DNA of 64,000 nucleotides from Planktosalinus lacus. GTDB taxonomy: Bacteria; Bacteroidota; Bacteroidia; Flavobacteriales; Flavobacteriaceae. The stretch is taken from contig NZ_BMGK01000004.1 in NCBI RefSeq assembly GCF_014640155.1, positions 231,350 through 295,349 of the forward strand, given 5' to 3'. Numbering within the stretch: position 1 is the stretch's first letter; each line of letters begins with the position of its first letter. The notes under the pieces were generated by a model. It was not told the origin of the DNA. It did no database searches and saw nothing but the letters and a program-made list of their open reading frames with translations. This document shows positions 24,185 to 33,204 of the stretch, in pieces. The translations under genes were made by a program, and so were the position numbers.

Positions 24185-24916
24185 ATGTCCAAAGCATTAG
24201 TTGTCATACCTACTTATAATGAAATTGAGAACATTGAGCGTTTGCTGCGAAATGTTTTTTCACTTCAGCGAAAGTTTGAAGTACTTGTTGTAGATGACAA
24301 CTCACCAGACCTGACCCATCTCAAGGTAAAAGAACTCCAAGAAGAATTTACTGAAGATTTGCATCTCTTGATAAGAAAAGGAAAAAGTGGTTTAGGCACA
24401 GCTTATATTGAAGGATTTAAATGGGCTTTAGCAAGAAAATATGAATATATTTTTGAAATGGATGCCGATTTTTCTCATAACCCCAACGATTTAATCCGGT
24501 TATACAATGCTTGCGATAAGCAAGCGTTTGACGTTGCTATTGGGTCGCGTTATGTAAAAGGAGTAAATGTTGTAAACTGGCCTATGAGTAGGGTTATGCT
24601 TTCGTGGCTGGCTTCAAAATATGTGCGTTTTATCACTCAGATGCCCATTTTTGACACTACCGCGGGTTTTGTTTGTTATCGCAGGAAAGTTTTGGAAACC
24701 ATCAATCTTGACAAAATACAATTTGTGGGTTATGCGTTTCAAATAGAGATGAAGTTTAAAGCTTATTTAAGTCAATTTAAAATTATTGAAGTGCCAGTGA
24801 TTTTTACAGACCGCACTAAAGGAGAGTCAAAGATGAGTGGGGGCATCATCAAAGAAGCAGTTTTTGGGGTCTTGTCAATGAAATTTAAAAGTTTATTTAA
24901 CCGCTATGAAATTTAA
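24185..24916 (+). CDS. Polyprenol monophosphomannose synthase-like GT2
   Basis: This 243-residue family 2 glycosyltransferase opens ALVVIPTYNEIENIERLL. It has the nucleotide-binding VVDDNSPD, the metal motif EMDADFSHNP, and the DPM1-like segments AIGSRYVKGV and FVGYAFQIEM. It has no C-terminal membrane domain, like the short Dpm1 class. It probably moves mannose (or another hexose) to a polyprenyl phosphate at the inner membrane. Dihydroorotase starts 3 bp after its stop and a DUF4296 lipoprotein follows, so the three genes form one operon. Confidence 0.85.
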   Translation: MSKALVVIPTYNEIENIERLLRNVFSLQRKFEVLVVDDNSPDLTHLKVKELQEEFTEDLHLLIRKGKSGLGTAYIEGFKWALARKYEYIFEMDADFSHNPNDLIRLYNACDKQAFDVAIGSRYVKGVNVVNWPMSRVMLSWLASKYVRFITQMPIFDTTAGFVCYRRKVLETINLDKIQFVGYAFQIEMKFKAYLSQFKIIEVPVIFTDRTKGESKMSGGIIKEAVFGVLSMKFKSLFNRYEI

Positions 24917-24919
24917 TTT

Positions 24920-26260
24920 ATGCACACTGTTTTAATAAAAAACGCAAAAGTTGTAAACGAGGGCAGCATTCAAAATTGTGATGTGCTCATTCAAAATGAA
25001 GAGATTGTAGAAATTGCAGACAGCATCAGTGCAAAGTCATCAGATACTCAAATTATAGATGCTGAGGGCAATTATTTATTCCCGGGAATAATTGATGATC
25101 AAGTGCATTTCAGAGAACCCGGACTCACCCACAAAGCAACCATCGAAACAGAATCAAAAGCTGCCATTGCCGGGGGTATCACAAGTTTTATTGAAATGCC
25201 CAACACAATACCACAGGCCACAACCATAGAGTTGCTCGACGATAAATTTGAAATCGCCAAAAAAACTTCCTGGGCAAACTATTCATTTATGTTTGGGGGA
25301 ACCAATGACAATTTAGACGAAATTTTAAAAGTAGATCCAAAAAAAGTAGCTGCTTTAAAAATCTTTTTGGGTTCATCCACCGGTAATATGCTGGTTGATG
25401 ACCCCAAAGTGCTGGAAAACATTTTTTCCAAAACAAACTTGTTGATTGCGGTTCATTGTGAGGATGAAGCCACTATTAAATCAAATTTAGCTACTCATAT
25501 TAAAACCTTTGGAGAAGATATTCCAATGGAGTATCATCCAAAAATAAGAAGTGAGGAAGCTTGCTATTTATCTTCCTCAAGCGCTATTGCATTGGCTAAA
25601 AAAACAGGCGCTAGACTGCATGTTTTCCATCTTTCAACAGCAAAGGAAACAGCTTTGTTTGACAATAAGTTACCCTTGGGAAAAAAGAAAATCACTGCAG
25701 AAGTATGCATTCATCATCTTTGGTTTAGCGATGAAGACTATAAGGAAAAGGGAACGTTTATAAAGTGGAATCCGGCTGTAAAAACTACTTCAGACCGTGA
25801 AGGTTTGTGGAAAGCCTTGCTGGATGACCGTATAGATGTTATCGCAACCGACCATGCACCCCATACCCTTGAAGAGAAGAAAAATGTGTATACAAAAGCT
25901 CCTTCCGGTGGGCCCTTGGTTCAGCATGCTTTGATCGCTATGCTAGAGAATTATCACCATGGAAAAATAAGCCTTGAAAAAATTGTCGAAAAAATGTGCC
26001 ACAATCCGGCGATATTATTTCAAATTAAAAACAGGGGTTTTATCAAAAAAGGTTTTAAAGCTGATTTGGTTTTGGTAGATTTACATGCTCCCTGGACGGT
26101 GAATAAAAGTAATATTTTGTATAAATGTGGTTGGTCGCCTTTTGAAGGGTTTACTTTTAAATCAAGAGTAACACACACCTTAGTGAATGGTAAAGTGGTG
26201 TATAACAATACAAAATTTGCAAAAACAAGCAATGCGCAACAACTTGAATTTAACAGATAG
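24920..26260 (+). CDS. pyrC: Dihydroorotase
   Basis: This 446-residue amidohydrolase of the PyrC/AllB type has the metal motif DDQVHFREPG near residue 60. It also has SFIEMPNT, the carboxylated-lysine region AALKIFLGSS, EVCIHHLWF, and the catalytic Asp in VIATDHAPHTLEEK. It catalyses the ring closure of carbamoyl aspartate in pyrimidine synthesis. It starts 3 bp after the upstream glycosyltransferase stop, and its end overlaps the next reading frame, so translation is probably coupled. Family resemblance to allantoinase is possible but less likely, because no purine-breakdown genes are nearby. Confidence 0.88.
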   Translation: MHTVLIKNAKVVNEGSIQNCDVLIQNEEIVEIADSISAKSSDTQIIDAEGNYLFPGIIDDQVHFREPGLTHKATIETESKAAIAGGITSFIEMPNTIPQATTIELLDDKFEIAKKTSWANYSFMFGGTNDNLDEILKVDPKKVAALKIFLGSSTGNMLVDDPKVLENIFSKTNLLIAVHCEDEATIKSNLATHIKTFGEDIPMEYHPKIRSEEACYLSSSSAIALAKKTGARLHVFHLSTAKETALFDNKLPLGKKKITAEVCIHHLWFSDEDYKEKGTFIKWNPAVKTTSDREGLWKALLDDRIDVIATDHAPHTLEEKKNVYTKAPSGGPLVQHALIAMLENYHHGKISLEKIVEKMCHNPAILFQIKNRGFIKKGFKADLVLVDLHAPWTVNKSNILYKCGWSPFEGFTFKSRVTHTLVNGKVVYNNTKFAKTSNAQQLEFNR

Positions 26261-26753
26261 TCTTCAATCACTTTATAAGACATTCGATCTCTTCTTTTGG
26301 GGAATGGGCTTTTTATTTTTGGTGAGTTGTCAAACTATTGAAAAAAAAGAGAAACCCCAAAACCTGATTCCTAAAGATAAAATGGTCGAAGTGCTTATTG
26401 ATGTGCATTTGTTTAATGCTGCAAAAAGTGTGAACCGCCTCCCGCTTCAGCAAACCGGTATGACACCTCATCAGTTTATATATGAAAAACATGATATAGA
26501 CAGTCTCACTTATGAGCAAAGCAATGCTTACTATGGTGCTGACCTCGATACATATGAAGCAATTCACGCAAAAGTCAAAGCACAACTTGAACAAAGAAAA
26601 ACCGTGGTAGACACTACTATTGCACAAAAAAAAAGAGCCCAAGACTCTTTAAAGTTTATTCAGGACTCTATTAAACTTCAGAGATTAAACATTAAATCTG
26701 ATGACCCTCCGGTAATCCAATCCATTCAAGAAATAAACCGCGATTCAATTTAA
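26232..26753 (+). CDS. DUF4296 lipoprotein
   Basis: This ~173-residue protein has a hydrophobic segment and lipobox LVSC near residue 32. DKMVEVLIDVHLFNAAKSV follows, a DUF4296 signature, and the C-terminal half is lysine/glutamine rich (QLEQRKTVVDTTIAQ). I chose ATG 26232, inside the end of pyrC, which gives a complete signal peptide. ATG 26304 would leave one too short, and 26187 adds an unconserved tail. It ends 4 bp into the convergent SDR gene. Function is unknown, but it commonly travels with pyrC in flavobacteria. Confidence 0.72.
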   Translation: MRNNLNLTDSLQSLYKTFDLFFWGMGFLFLVSCQTIEKKEKPQNLIPKDKMVEVLIDVHLFNAAKSVNRLPLQQTGMTPHQFIYEKHDIDSLTYEQSNAYYGADLDTYEAIHAKVKAQLEQRKTVVDTTIAQKKRAQDSLKFIQDSIKLQRLNIKSDDPPVIQSIQEINRDSI

Positions 26754-27760
26754 GTTGTTTTATCCTTTAAAAAATTTTCAGCACTTGTTTTAATTGTTTC
26801 TTCCAAAGGAATGAAGTTATAATTTAATTTGTTTACGATTTTAGCATTACTATAGAGCCGTTTTTTTGACAAGGATTCTGCCGTTGTTTTAAAAAGCATT
26901 TGTTTGGTGCCTGTGAGTAGGCTTTTAATATAATCCAACCTGCTAATCAAAGAAAGCATCCACGGCTGAAGCAGTTTGCCCGGCGGTTTTTTATTTAAAG
27001 CCAGTGCCACTTTTGTTAAGAGCTTTTGATAAGATGTGTTTTCTGAGATAAGTATAAAACGTTCATTTTTACAATCACTTTTCATCAGCTTCAAAGCAAT
27101 TCTTACAACATCAATGACGTCCACAAAACCCATTTCCCCTTTTGTGTGGTATGAAAGTCCGTTATAAACCTTTTTGAACAATACACCGGTTCCTTTATTC
27201 CAGAACCCACTTCCTAAAATTACCCCGGGATTAAGAATAACTGCATCAAGACCTTCCTGAGTTCCTCTCCATACCTCCATTTCAGCACCATATTTTGAAA
27301 TGGCATACACATTATTGTCCTCATCCGGATTCCAGTTTTGATCTTCAGTTACTGCTCCATTTGTAACTTTTCCCAATGTAGCAATACTGCTGAAATGACA
27401 CAGTTTTCTTACATTAAAAGACAAACAAAGATTTACGATATTGGCTGTACCTTCTATGTTTGAATTTTTGAGTTTTTGAAAGTTCTTTGGGTCAAAACTC
27501 ACATAGGCAGCAGCGTGGTAAACAACTTCAACATCTTTAAATGCAACAGTCAATGCAGGAATATCATTCAGGTTTGCTTCTACCCATTCAATATGATTAA
27601 AAATAGTATGGGGTTGGTTTGTAAAATATCCGAACAGCTGTTTTACAGCTTCCAGGTCACTGTTTTTTCTGTGAATAGCTCTCACTTTGTGACCCTCTTG
27701 AATTAAAAAGTAGAGCAAATGTGCTCCAACAAGACCTGTTCCGCCGGTTACTAATATCAT
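26750..27760 (-). CDS. NAD-dependent epimerase/dehydratase (extended SDR)
   Basis: This 336-residue protein starts MILVTGGTGLVGAHLLYFL, the extended-SDR nucleotide loop. It has VYHAAAYVSF and the catalytic Tyr-Lys in YAISKYGAEMEVW. I chose ATG 27760, because the longer frame to 27796 precedes the nucleotide loop with unconserved residues. Relatives act on sugar nucleotides, steroids or flavonols, so the substrate is open. It faces tyrS divergently (78 bp) and overlaps the DUF4296 gene by 4 bp at its 3' end. Confidence 0.82.
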   Translation of the reverse strand: MILVTGGTGLVGAHLLYFLIQEGHKVRAIHRKNSDLEAVKQLFGYFTNQPHTIFNHIEWVEANLNDIPALTVAFKDVEVVYHAAAYVSFDPKNFQKLKNSNIEGTANIVNLCLSFNVRKLCHFSSIATLGKVTNGAVTEDQNWNPDEDNNVYAISKYGAEMEVWRGTQEGLDAVILNPGVILGSGFWNKGTGVLFKKVYNGLSYHTKGEMGFVDVIDVVRIALKLMKSDCKNERFILISENTSYQKLLTKVALALNKKPPGKLLQPWMLSLISRLDYIKSLLTGTKQMLFKTTAESLSKKRLYSNAKIVNKLNYNFIPLEETIKTSAENFLKDKTT

Positions 27761-27813
27761 TTTACTAAAATACTCTTTTTTGAAATTCTGCTTCATCTTT
27801 TAAGCGATAAATC

Positions 27814-27821
27814 TATCTTTG
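27814..27821 (+). promoter_or_regulatory. Candidate -7 box for tyrS
   Basis: TATCTTTG fits TAnnTTTG, 16 bp before the tyrS ATG at 27838. Confidence 0.5.
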
Positions 27822-27837
27822 CAAAAACATTTTTCAG

Positions 27838-29133
27838 ATGCCGAATAATTTTGTAACAGAATTGCAGTGGCGTGAAATGATTCACGACCTAATGCCAGGA
27901 ACAGAAGAATATTTAATGCAAGAAATGCGCACCGCTTATGTTGGGTTTGATCCAACAGCAGATTCTTTACATGTAGGGCATTTGGTGCCAATTATGCTTT
28001 TGGCTCATTACCAAAGAGCAGGACACAAACCCATAGCACTTGTGGGGGGAGCTACTGGTATGATCGGTGATCCATCAGGCAAATCAACTGAGCGCAATTT
28101 ACTTGACGAAGAAACCCTCAAACACAATCAAAATGCAATAAAAAAGCAACTCTCTCAATTTTTGGATTTTAATTCCAAGGAAGCCAATGCAGCCGTATTA
28201 GCAAACAACTATGACTGGATGAAAGAATTCACCTTTTTGGATTTCATTAGAGATATAGGCAAGCATATTACCGTAAATTACATGATGTCTAAGGACTCTG
28301 TAAAAAAACGGCTTACCGGTGAAGACAGTGAAGGCATGTCATTTACAGAGTTTACTTATCAACTGGTTCAGGGTTATGATTTTCTGGAGTTATATAGAAC
28401 CCACAACTGTACCTTTCAAATGGGTGGAAGTGACCAATGGGGAAATATCACTACCGGAACAGAGCTCATAAGACGCATTGCCGGTGGAAAAGGCTATGCG
28501 CTTACCTGCCCTTTGATAACCAAGGCTGATGGGACTAAATTTGGAAAAAGTGAAGGGGGCAACGTTTGGCTGGACCCTAACCGCACGTCACCATATAAAT
28601 TTTACCAGTACTGGCTGAATACAAGTGATGAAGATGCCGAAAAGTACATTAAGATATTTACTTTTTTATCAAAACAAGAAATTGAAACCTTAACCGAAGA
28701 ACACAAAACAGCGCCTCATTTAAGACAACTTCAAAAACGCTTATCTGAAGAGATGACTGTTATGGTGCATTCACAAGAAGAACTTGAAAATGCCATTACG
28801 GCATCAGGTATTTTATTTGGCAATTCAACTTCTGGAGATTTAAAAAAATTAAACGAAGCTACATTTTTGGATGTTTTTGATGGTGTGCCTCAAGCTGAGG
28901 TTTCTCTTACAGTGATCCGTGAAGGTATAGATATTATTGCGGCATTGTCTGCAGAAAGTGGTTTTTTAAAATCAAACAGTGAAGCCAGAAGAGCATTGAA
29001 AGAAAACTCAATTTCTGTTAATAAAGAAAAAGTAACCGAAGATTATACACTTTCAGAAAAGGACCTTATCAATTCAAAATTTGTTTTGCTGCAAAGAGGA
29101 AAGAAAAATTATTTTATCTTAAGGGTTGTTTAA
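27838..29133 (+). CDS. tyrS: Tyrosyl-tRNA synthetase
   Basis: This 431-residue class Ic synthetase has [17 protein letters not shown] with the HIGH motif and [16 protein letters not shown]. It has the tyrosine-site sequence [25 protein letters not shown], the KMSKS equivalent KFGKSEGG, and a C-terminal S4 domain ([17 protein letters not shown]). It charges tRNA-Tyr. It stands as a single gene with its own promoter-like box and a hairpin just downstream. Confidence 0.96.
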   Translation: MPNNFVTELQWREMIHDLMPGTEEYLMQEMRTAYVGFDPTADSLHVGHLVPIMLLAHYQRAGHKPIALVGGATGMIGDPSGKSTERNLLDEETLKHNQNAIKKQLSQFLDFNSKEANAAVLANNYDWMKEFTFLDFIRDIGKHITVNYMMSKDSVKKRLTGEDSEGMSFTEFTYQLVQGYDFLELYRTHNCTFQMGGSDQWGNITTGTELIRRIAGGKGYALTCPLITKADGTKFGKSEGGNVWLDPNRTSPYKFYQYWLNTSDEDAEKYIKIFTFLSKQEIETLTEEHKTAPHLRQLQKRLSEEMTVMVHSQEELENAITASGILFGNSTSGDLKKLNEATFLDVFDGVPQAEVSLTVIREGIDIIAALSAESGFLKSNSEARRALKENSISVNKEKVTEDYTLSEKDLINSKFVLLQRGKKNYFILRVV

Positions 29134-29138
29134 AGAAA

Positions 29139-29168
29139 GAAGCCCTTGGAAGAGTTTTCCAAGGGCTT
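29139..29168. terminator. Hairpin after tyrS (weak terminator)
   Basis: The stem AAGCCCTTGGAA / TTCCAAGGGCTT has a five-base loop right after the tyrS stop. Only short T runs follow, so termination is possible but not certain. Confidence 0.5.
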
Positions 29169-29297
29169 CAATCAACTAACTAACCAAAATGTGAAAGCCT
29201 GAAAAAGGGAATTAATAACATTCATAGAACTTTCACACTATCAGTCGCCAACTTGTATTTTTTATTACATTTTTTAAGAATAAAATAACATATCCTG

Positions 29298-30272
29298 TCA
29301 TAATACTAATAAATTACACCCTCTAATATCGCTGGAATCAAACCTGCCAAGGACTTCAAAGCTACCATCATTGTAAATTTTTCCCAGATCCTGAGTTGCT
29401 ATAAAAGAACAGGAGTTATAATTAGCAAGATCAATAACATTTATGCCACCATTTTGATTTTGAATTAATGTGAGTGCATCTTCTGTATCCCGAGTGAATA
29501 CCTTCATCCAGGGTGGTGTGAAAAATCTCCCGTTCCCTCTGGAATAAGCCTGTGAAAGCAATTCAGTCATTCCATATTCACTGTGAATTTGAGAAACACC
29601 AAATCCTTTTTGTAACAAAGAATGCAATTCACTTCTCACTAACTCCTTCCTTCTGCCTTTCATTCCGCCGGTTTCCATAATTACTGTATGCTGTAAATCA
29701 AAGGAATGTTTTTCTATAAGATCAAGCAATGCAAACGAAACTCCTATCAAAAGTATCTTTTGACCGGAACTGTCAAGTGTGTGTAATTTTTCAGCAAGTA
29801 ATTCATATTGATTCAGGTAAAACCCACTTTCTGGGTGACGGCTTTGTAGAATGAAATCATTCACCATGTAAATTAATGAAGACCCTTGTCTTTCAAGGTA
29901 AGAAGGCAATAGACCAAGTACACAATAGTCTTCGATCGCCCCATAAAAATGGTGAAATGCCTTTCGGAAACTGGATTCATAAACACTTAAATCTGTAACA
30001 TAGTGTTTACTTGTTTTTAAGCCCGTAGTACCGCTGCTGCTGAAAACTGCTTCGTGTTTACCGGCAGTTGAAAGAATTGTCTTTGACTTAAAAAATTCGA
30101 TGGGAAGAAACGGGATATCCTCAATTTTTTTAATATCAGCCGGATGTTTGTACAACAAGTCACAAAATGACCGATACACAGTGTTGTTATCAAACTGATA
30201 TTGAAAAACCTCCAAGGCTTTCTGTTCAAAATCCTTTGCGGAACTGATTGTGAAAATTGAATCCAAATTCAT
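29298..30272 (-). CDS. LuxE-domain acyl-protein synthetase-like transferase
   Basis: This 324-residue protein has the LuxE/acyl-protein synthetase layout. It shows IPFLPIEFFKSK, the adenylate-forming loop VFSSSGTTGLKTSKH, PSYLERQGSSLIYM and QIHSEYGMTELLSQAY. In luminous bacteria LuxE activates fatty acids, but no lux genes are here. Bacteroidota carry solitary copies near surface-glycan or lipid genes with unknown acyl donor. The gene is alone, and the hairpin terminator at 30290-30327 separates it from the T9SS gene upstream. Confidence 0.8.
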   Translation of the reverse strand: MNLDSIFTISSAKDFEQKALEVFQYQFDNNTVYRSFCDLLYKHPADIKKIEDIPFLPIEFFKSKTILSTAGKHEAVFSSSGTTGLKTSKHYVTDLSVYESSFRKAFHHFYGAIEDYCVLGLLPSYLERQGSSLIYMVNDFILQSRHPESGFYLNQYELLAEKLHTLDSSGQKILLIGVSFALLDLIEKHSFDLQHTVIMETGGMKGRRKELVRSELHSLLQKGFGVSQIHSEYGMTELLSQAYSRGNGRFFTPPWMKVFTRDTEDALTLIQNQNGGINVIDLANYNSCSFIATQDLGKIYNDGSFEVLGRFDSSDIRGCNLLVL

Positions 30273-30289
30273 TTATAAGACAGACTTAC

Positions 30290-30327
30290 ATAAATAAAAA
30301 AAGCTTCCGCAATTTACGGAAGCTTTT
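30290..30327 (-). terminator. Rho-independent terminator of the 30350-31204 gene
   Basis: The stem AAAAGCTTCCG / CGGAAGCTTTT (30299-30309 with 30317-30327) is followed on the minus strand by a T-rich run, 22 bp past the T9SS gene's stop. Confidence 0.85.
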
Positions 30328-30349
30328 CAAATTGTTTAAGTTATAAACC

Positions 30350-31204
30350 TTAGTTTACAATTAATTTTTTTGTAGAAGTTGAATTATTCTGTGTAACCTG
30401 AACTAAATAAATTCCAGATTTCAAATTAGAAACATTCAATCTATTGTCTGAAATGGTTCTAGAAAGTACTTGCTTTCCTAATACATCAAAAACGTTCACC
30501 TGAATTGGTTGGTTTGTATTTGTCTGGATTGAAACCACGCCATTTCTAGTTGGGTTAGGATATAAGTTGAAAGATGTTTCTAAGTTATCACCTAAAGAAA
30601 GTGTTCTGGTGTAAGTTCCAATTGGCCAAGGATTCGCAGCAGTACTGTTTGATGTTTCACCGTCATTGGCATCAACACCACTGAAAAACCAGCTGTCAAG
30701 TTCAAAAGTTGATCCATCAGGACCCGTGTCGTCAATTCTGTAAGCCCAACCATCAAGATGGTCCCAAGGTTCACCTGATCCATCTACATCAATATCACCA
30801 AGTATATCAATTACATCCCCGGTAATGTTTCCTCCACCATCATCTACAACATTGCCAAATAGTTCAATAGCATCATCACCATTTATATTAGCAACCTCAC
30901 CAACAAACGTTGGCGCTACATCAAAATAATTTTCAAATTCTACAGCTTCAGAAGCTACCCAAATATAATCGCCTGCAGTTGCAGAGCCTTCAAAAACTAA
31001 TTCAACTCCATCTGTACCGCCACCGTTATTGGCAGAACCAACACCATAGGCACTTAAATCAGGAATATCATTAATCACATAAATTTCAATTGCTTTTGGA
31101 AGACCACCCGGAAGTGGACCGTCAAACACACCTGTCAAGACCATATCCTGAGCAGACATATTTACTGCAAATAATATTGCAAATAATAAAGTAATTTTTT
31201 TCAT
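30350..31204 (-). CDS. Secreted protein with lamin-tail-like region and T9SS sorting domain
   Basis: This 284-residue protein has a signal peptide (1-18, ending NMSAQ). The Asp/Gly-rich beta domain (LTGVFDGPLPGGLPKAIEIYV ... NINGDDAIELFGN) resembles lamin-tail or endonuclease-associated modules of secreted Bacteroidota proteins. The C-terminal T9SS type A domain reads LYPNPTRNGVVSIQ ... GIYLVQV ... KKLIVN. Acidic clusters (DIDVDGSGEPWD) might bind calcium. No nuclease motif is visible. It is a single gene with its own terminator. Confidence 0.8.
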   Translation of the reverse strand: MKKITLLFAILFAVNMSAQDMVLTGVFDGPLPGGLPKAIEIYVINDIPDLSAYGVGSANNGGGTDGVELVFEGSATAGDYIWVASEAVEFENYFDVAPTFVGEVANINGDDAIELFGNVVDDGGGNITGDVIDILGDIDVDGSGEPWDHLDGWAYRIDDTGPDGSTFELDSWFFSGVDANDGETSNSTAANPWPIGTYTRTLSLGDNLETSFNLYPNPTRNGVVSIQTNTNQPIQVNVFDVLGKQVLSRTISDNRLNVSNLKSGIYLVQVTQNNSTSTKKLIVN

Positions 31205-31477
31205 TGTTTAAGATGTTTAATTAAGTATGCAAATATATAAAGATTGATTGTTAAATCTATGAAAATAGTAGTGTTTTTAATGTAGGTTAACGAAAAAATA
31301 ACATGTTAAAATACGCTTTTTGTAAATCTACTTATAATAGCCTCACCCAATTATAGCAAAAATACTGCCATAAACCCCATGTTACTTTAATGTTATTATT
31401 GCAATTTCTCATTACAAGAAAAAACAATTTAGTTGTATCTTTACTTTATAAAAATATTTTCTTAATTATTTTGAAAC

Positions 31478-32161
31478 ATGAAGAAAAAAGACATCAAAAT
31501 TTTATTGGTTGATGATGAACCGGACATTTTGGAGATTGTTGAATACAACCTCTCCTCAGAAGGATATCAGGTATTCACAGCTGAAAATGGTGTTGAAGCC
31601 ATTAAAAAAGCTAAAAAATACCAACCACATTTAATCATACTTGATGTAATGATGCCCGAAATGGATGGCATTGAAGCTTGTGAAAATCTAAGAAGTATCC
31701 CCGATTTATCTGAAACCATAATCACTTTTCTAACAGCCAGAGGAGAAGATTATTCTCAGGTAGCCGGATTTGAAGCAGGCGCAGACGATTACATCACTAA
31801 ACCCATCAAACCAAAAGTTTTAGTCAGCAAAGTGAAAGCTTTATTGCGAAGATTTAAAGAAACAGGTGCTGAAGAGTCAACCGTAAATTTAGGTAACTTA
31901 ACCATCAACCGTGAAGAGTATAAAGTAATCAAAAACAAAAAAGAAATAACGCTTCCGCGAAAAGAATTTGAACTCCTTGCACTACTAGCTTCCAAACCCG
32001 GAAAAGTTTTTAAACGTGAAGACATCCTTGATAAAGTGTGGGGCAACGAAGTGGTGGTTGGTGGCCGCACCATTGATGTGCACATCAGAAAACTGAGAGA
32101 AAAAATTGGCGATGACAGCTTTAAAACTGTAAAAGGTGTAGGCTATAAATTTGTTGTTTAA
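31478..32161 (+). CDS. OmpR/PhoB-family response regulator
   Basis: This 227-residue regulator has a receiver domain (1-120) with acidic residues VDDEPD, the phosphoacceptor Asp in LIILDVMMPEMDG, and the Thr-Lys pair in FLTARG and DDYITKP. A winged-helix DNA-binding domain (about 130-227) ends HIRKLREKIG ... VKGVGYKFVV. Its stop shares one base with the start of the kinase gene (TAATG), so the two are translationally coupled. The pair matches PhoB/PhoR-type systems of Bacteroidota. The signal is not shown by sequence. Confidence 0.9.
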   Translation: MKKKDIKILLVDDEPDILEIVEYNLSSEGYQVFTAENGVEAIKKAKKYQPHLIILDVMMPEMDGIEACENLRSIPDLSETIITFLTARGEDYSQVAGFEAGADDYITKPIKPKVLVSKVKALLRRFKETGAEESTVNLGNLTINREEYKVIKNKKEITLPRKEFELLALLASKPGKVFKREDILDKVWGNEVVVGGRTIDVHIRKLREKIGDDSFKTVKGVGYKFVV

Positions 32162-33204
32162 TGACAAAAAAAATCAAAACAACATATCGTTTTGCCACAA
32201 TTACCTCACTTTATATAACACTCATTTCCTCATTAAGTTATAGTGTGATAAGCATTTTAAACGAAGCGTTTATATTAACACACTTTCTGATATTTAGCGC
32301 AATTATTTACATTTTTTCATTCATCATTATTCAGCTCAGAGTCAAGCGATTCATATTCAAACAAGTAAAAAAAATCTACAATAATGTGAGTTTGCTGGAT
32401 GCTTCAACACTTAAGCCCAGGCAAATTACAACCGATATGGATTCTTTGACAAGAGAAGTTGAGAAATTTGCCGAAAACAAAAAACTCGAAATCGAAACCC
32501 TTAAAGTGCGTGAAGAATACCGTAAAGAATTTATGGGCAATGTGGCACACGAGCTCAAAACGCCCCTCTTTACTGTTCAGGGATATATTCTGACACTACT
32601 TGATGGTGCCATGAAAGACAAATCGGTTAGGAAAAAATATTTACAAAGAGCCAGCAAAGGAGTAGACCGCCTCATTTACATTGTAAAAGATTTGGATATG
32701 ATTACCAAGCTCGAGATGGGAGATTTGGTGCTTAACAAAGAAAAATTCAATATCATTGAGCTGGTTCAAAATGTATTTGACCTGCTGGAAATGAAAGCTG
32801 CCAAAAAAAATATCACACTCACTTTTGACCGAAAGTATGACAACTCCATTTTTGTCAATGCAGACAGAGAACGCATTCAACAAGTGGTAACCAATTTAAT
32901 TGTCAACTCCGTTAAGTATGGTAAAGAAGGAGGCACTACTGAAATCAGCATCGAAGATTTAATCAAAAATAAGGTAATTGTTAGAATAACCGATAATGGT
33001 GAAGGAATTGCCAAAGAATATCTCACGCGTATTTTTGAACGCTTTTTCAGGGTTGACAAAAGTGGTTCACGTAAAGAGGGTGGCTCAGGATTGGGGCTTT
33101 CAATTGTTAAGCACATCATCGAAGCTCATAATGAAAAAATCTATGTAGAAAGTGAACTTGGAGTGGGCTCAGAGTTTTCTTTTACGCTCGAAAAGTCTAA
33201 ATAA
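32161..33204 (+). CDS. Membrane sensor histidine kinase (PhoR-like)
   Basis: This 347-residue kinase has two N-terminal membrane helices (about 12-60) with almost no periplasmic loop, then a short linker. The HisKA box reads VAHELKTPLFTVQ, and the HATPase domain has N-box NLIVNSVKYG, G1 DNGEGIAKE and G2 GGSGLGLSIVKHI. The lack of a sensor domain suggests it reads a membrane or partner signal, as PhoR-type kinases may. It is coupled to the response regulator upstream. Its last 36 bp overlap the convergent glycosyltransferase gene. Confidence 0.9.
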   Translation: MTKKIKTTYRFATITSLYITLISSLSYSVISILNEAFILTHFLIFSAIIYIFSFIIIQLRVKRFIFKQVKKIYNNVSLLDASTLKPRQITTDMDSLTREVEKFAENKKLEIETLKVREEYRKEFMGNVAHELKTPLFTVQGYILTLLDGAMKDKSVRKKYLQRASKGVDRLIYIVKDLDMITKLEMGDLVLNKEKFNIIELVQNVFDLLEMKAAKKNITLTFDRKYDNSIFVNADRERIQQVVTNLIVNSVKYGKEGGTTEISIEDLIKNKVIVRITDNGEGIAKEYLTRIFERFFRVDKSGSRKEGGSGLGLSIVKHIIEAHNEKIYVESELGVGSEFSFTLEKSK

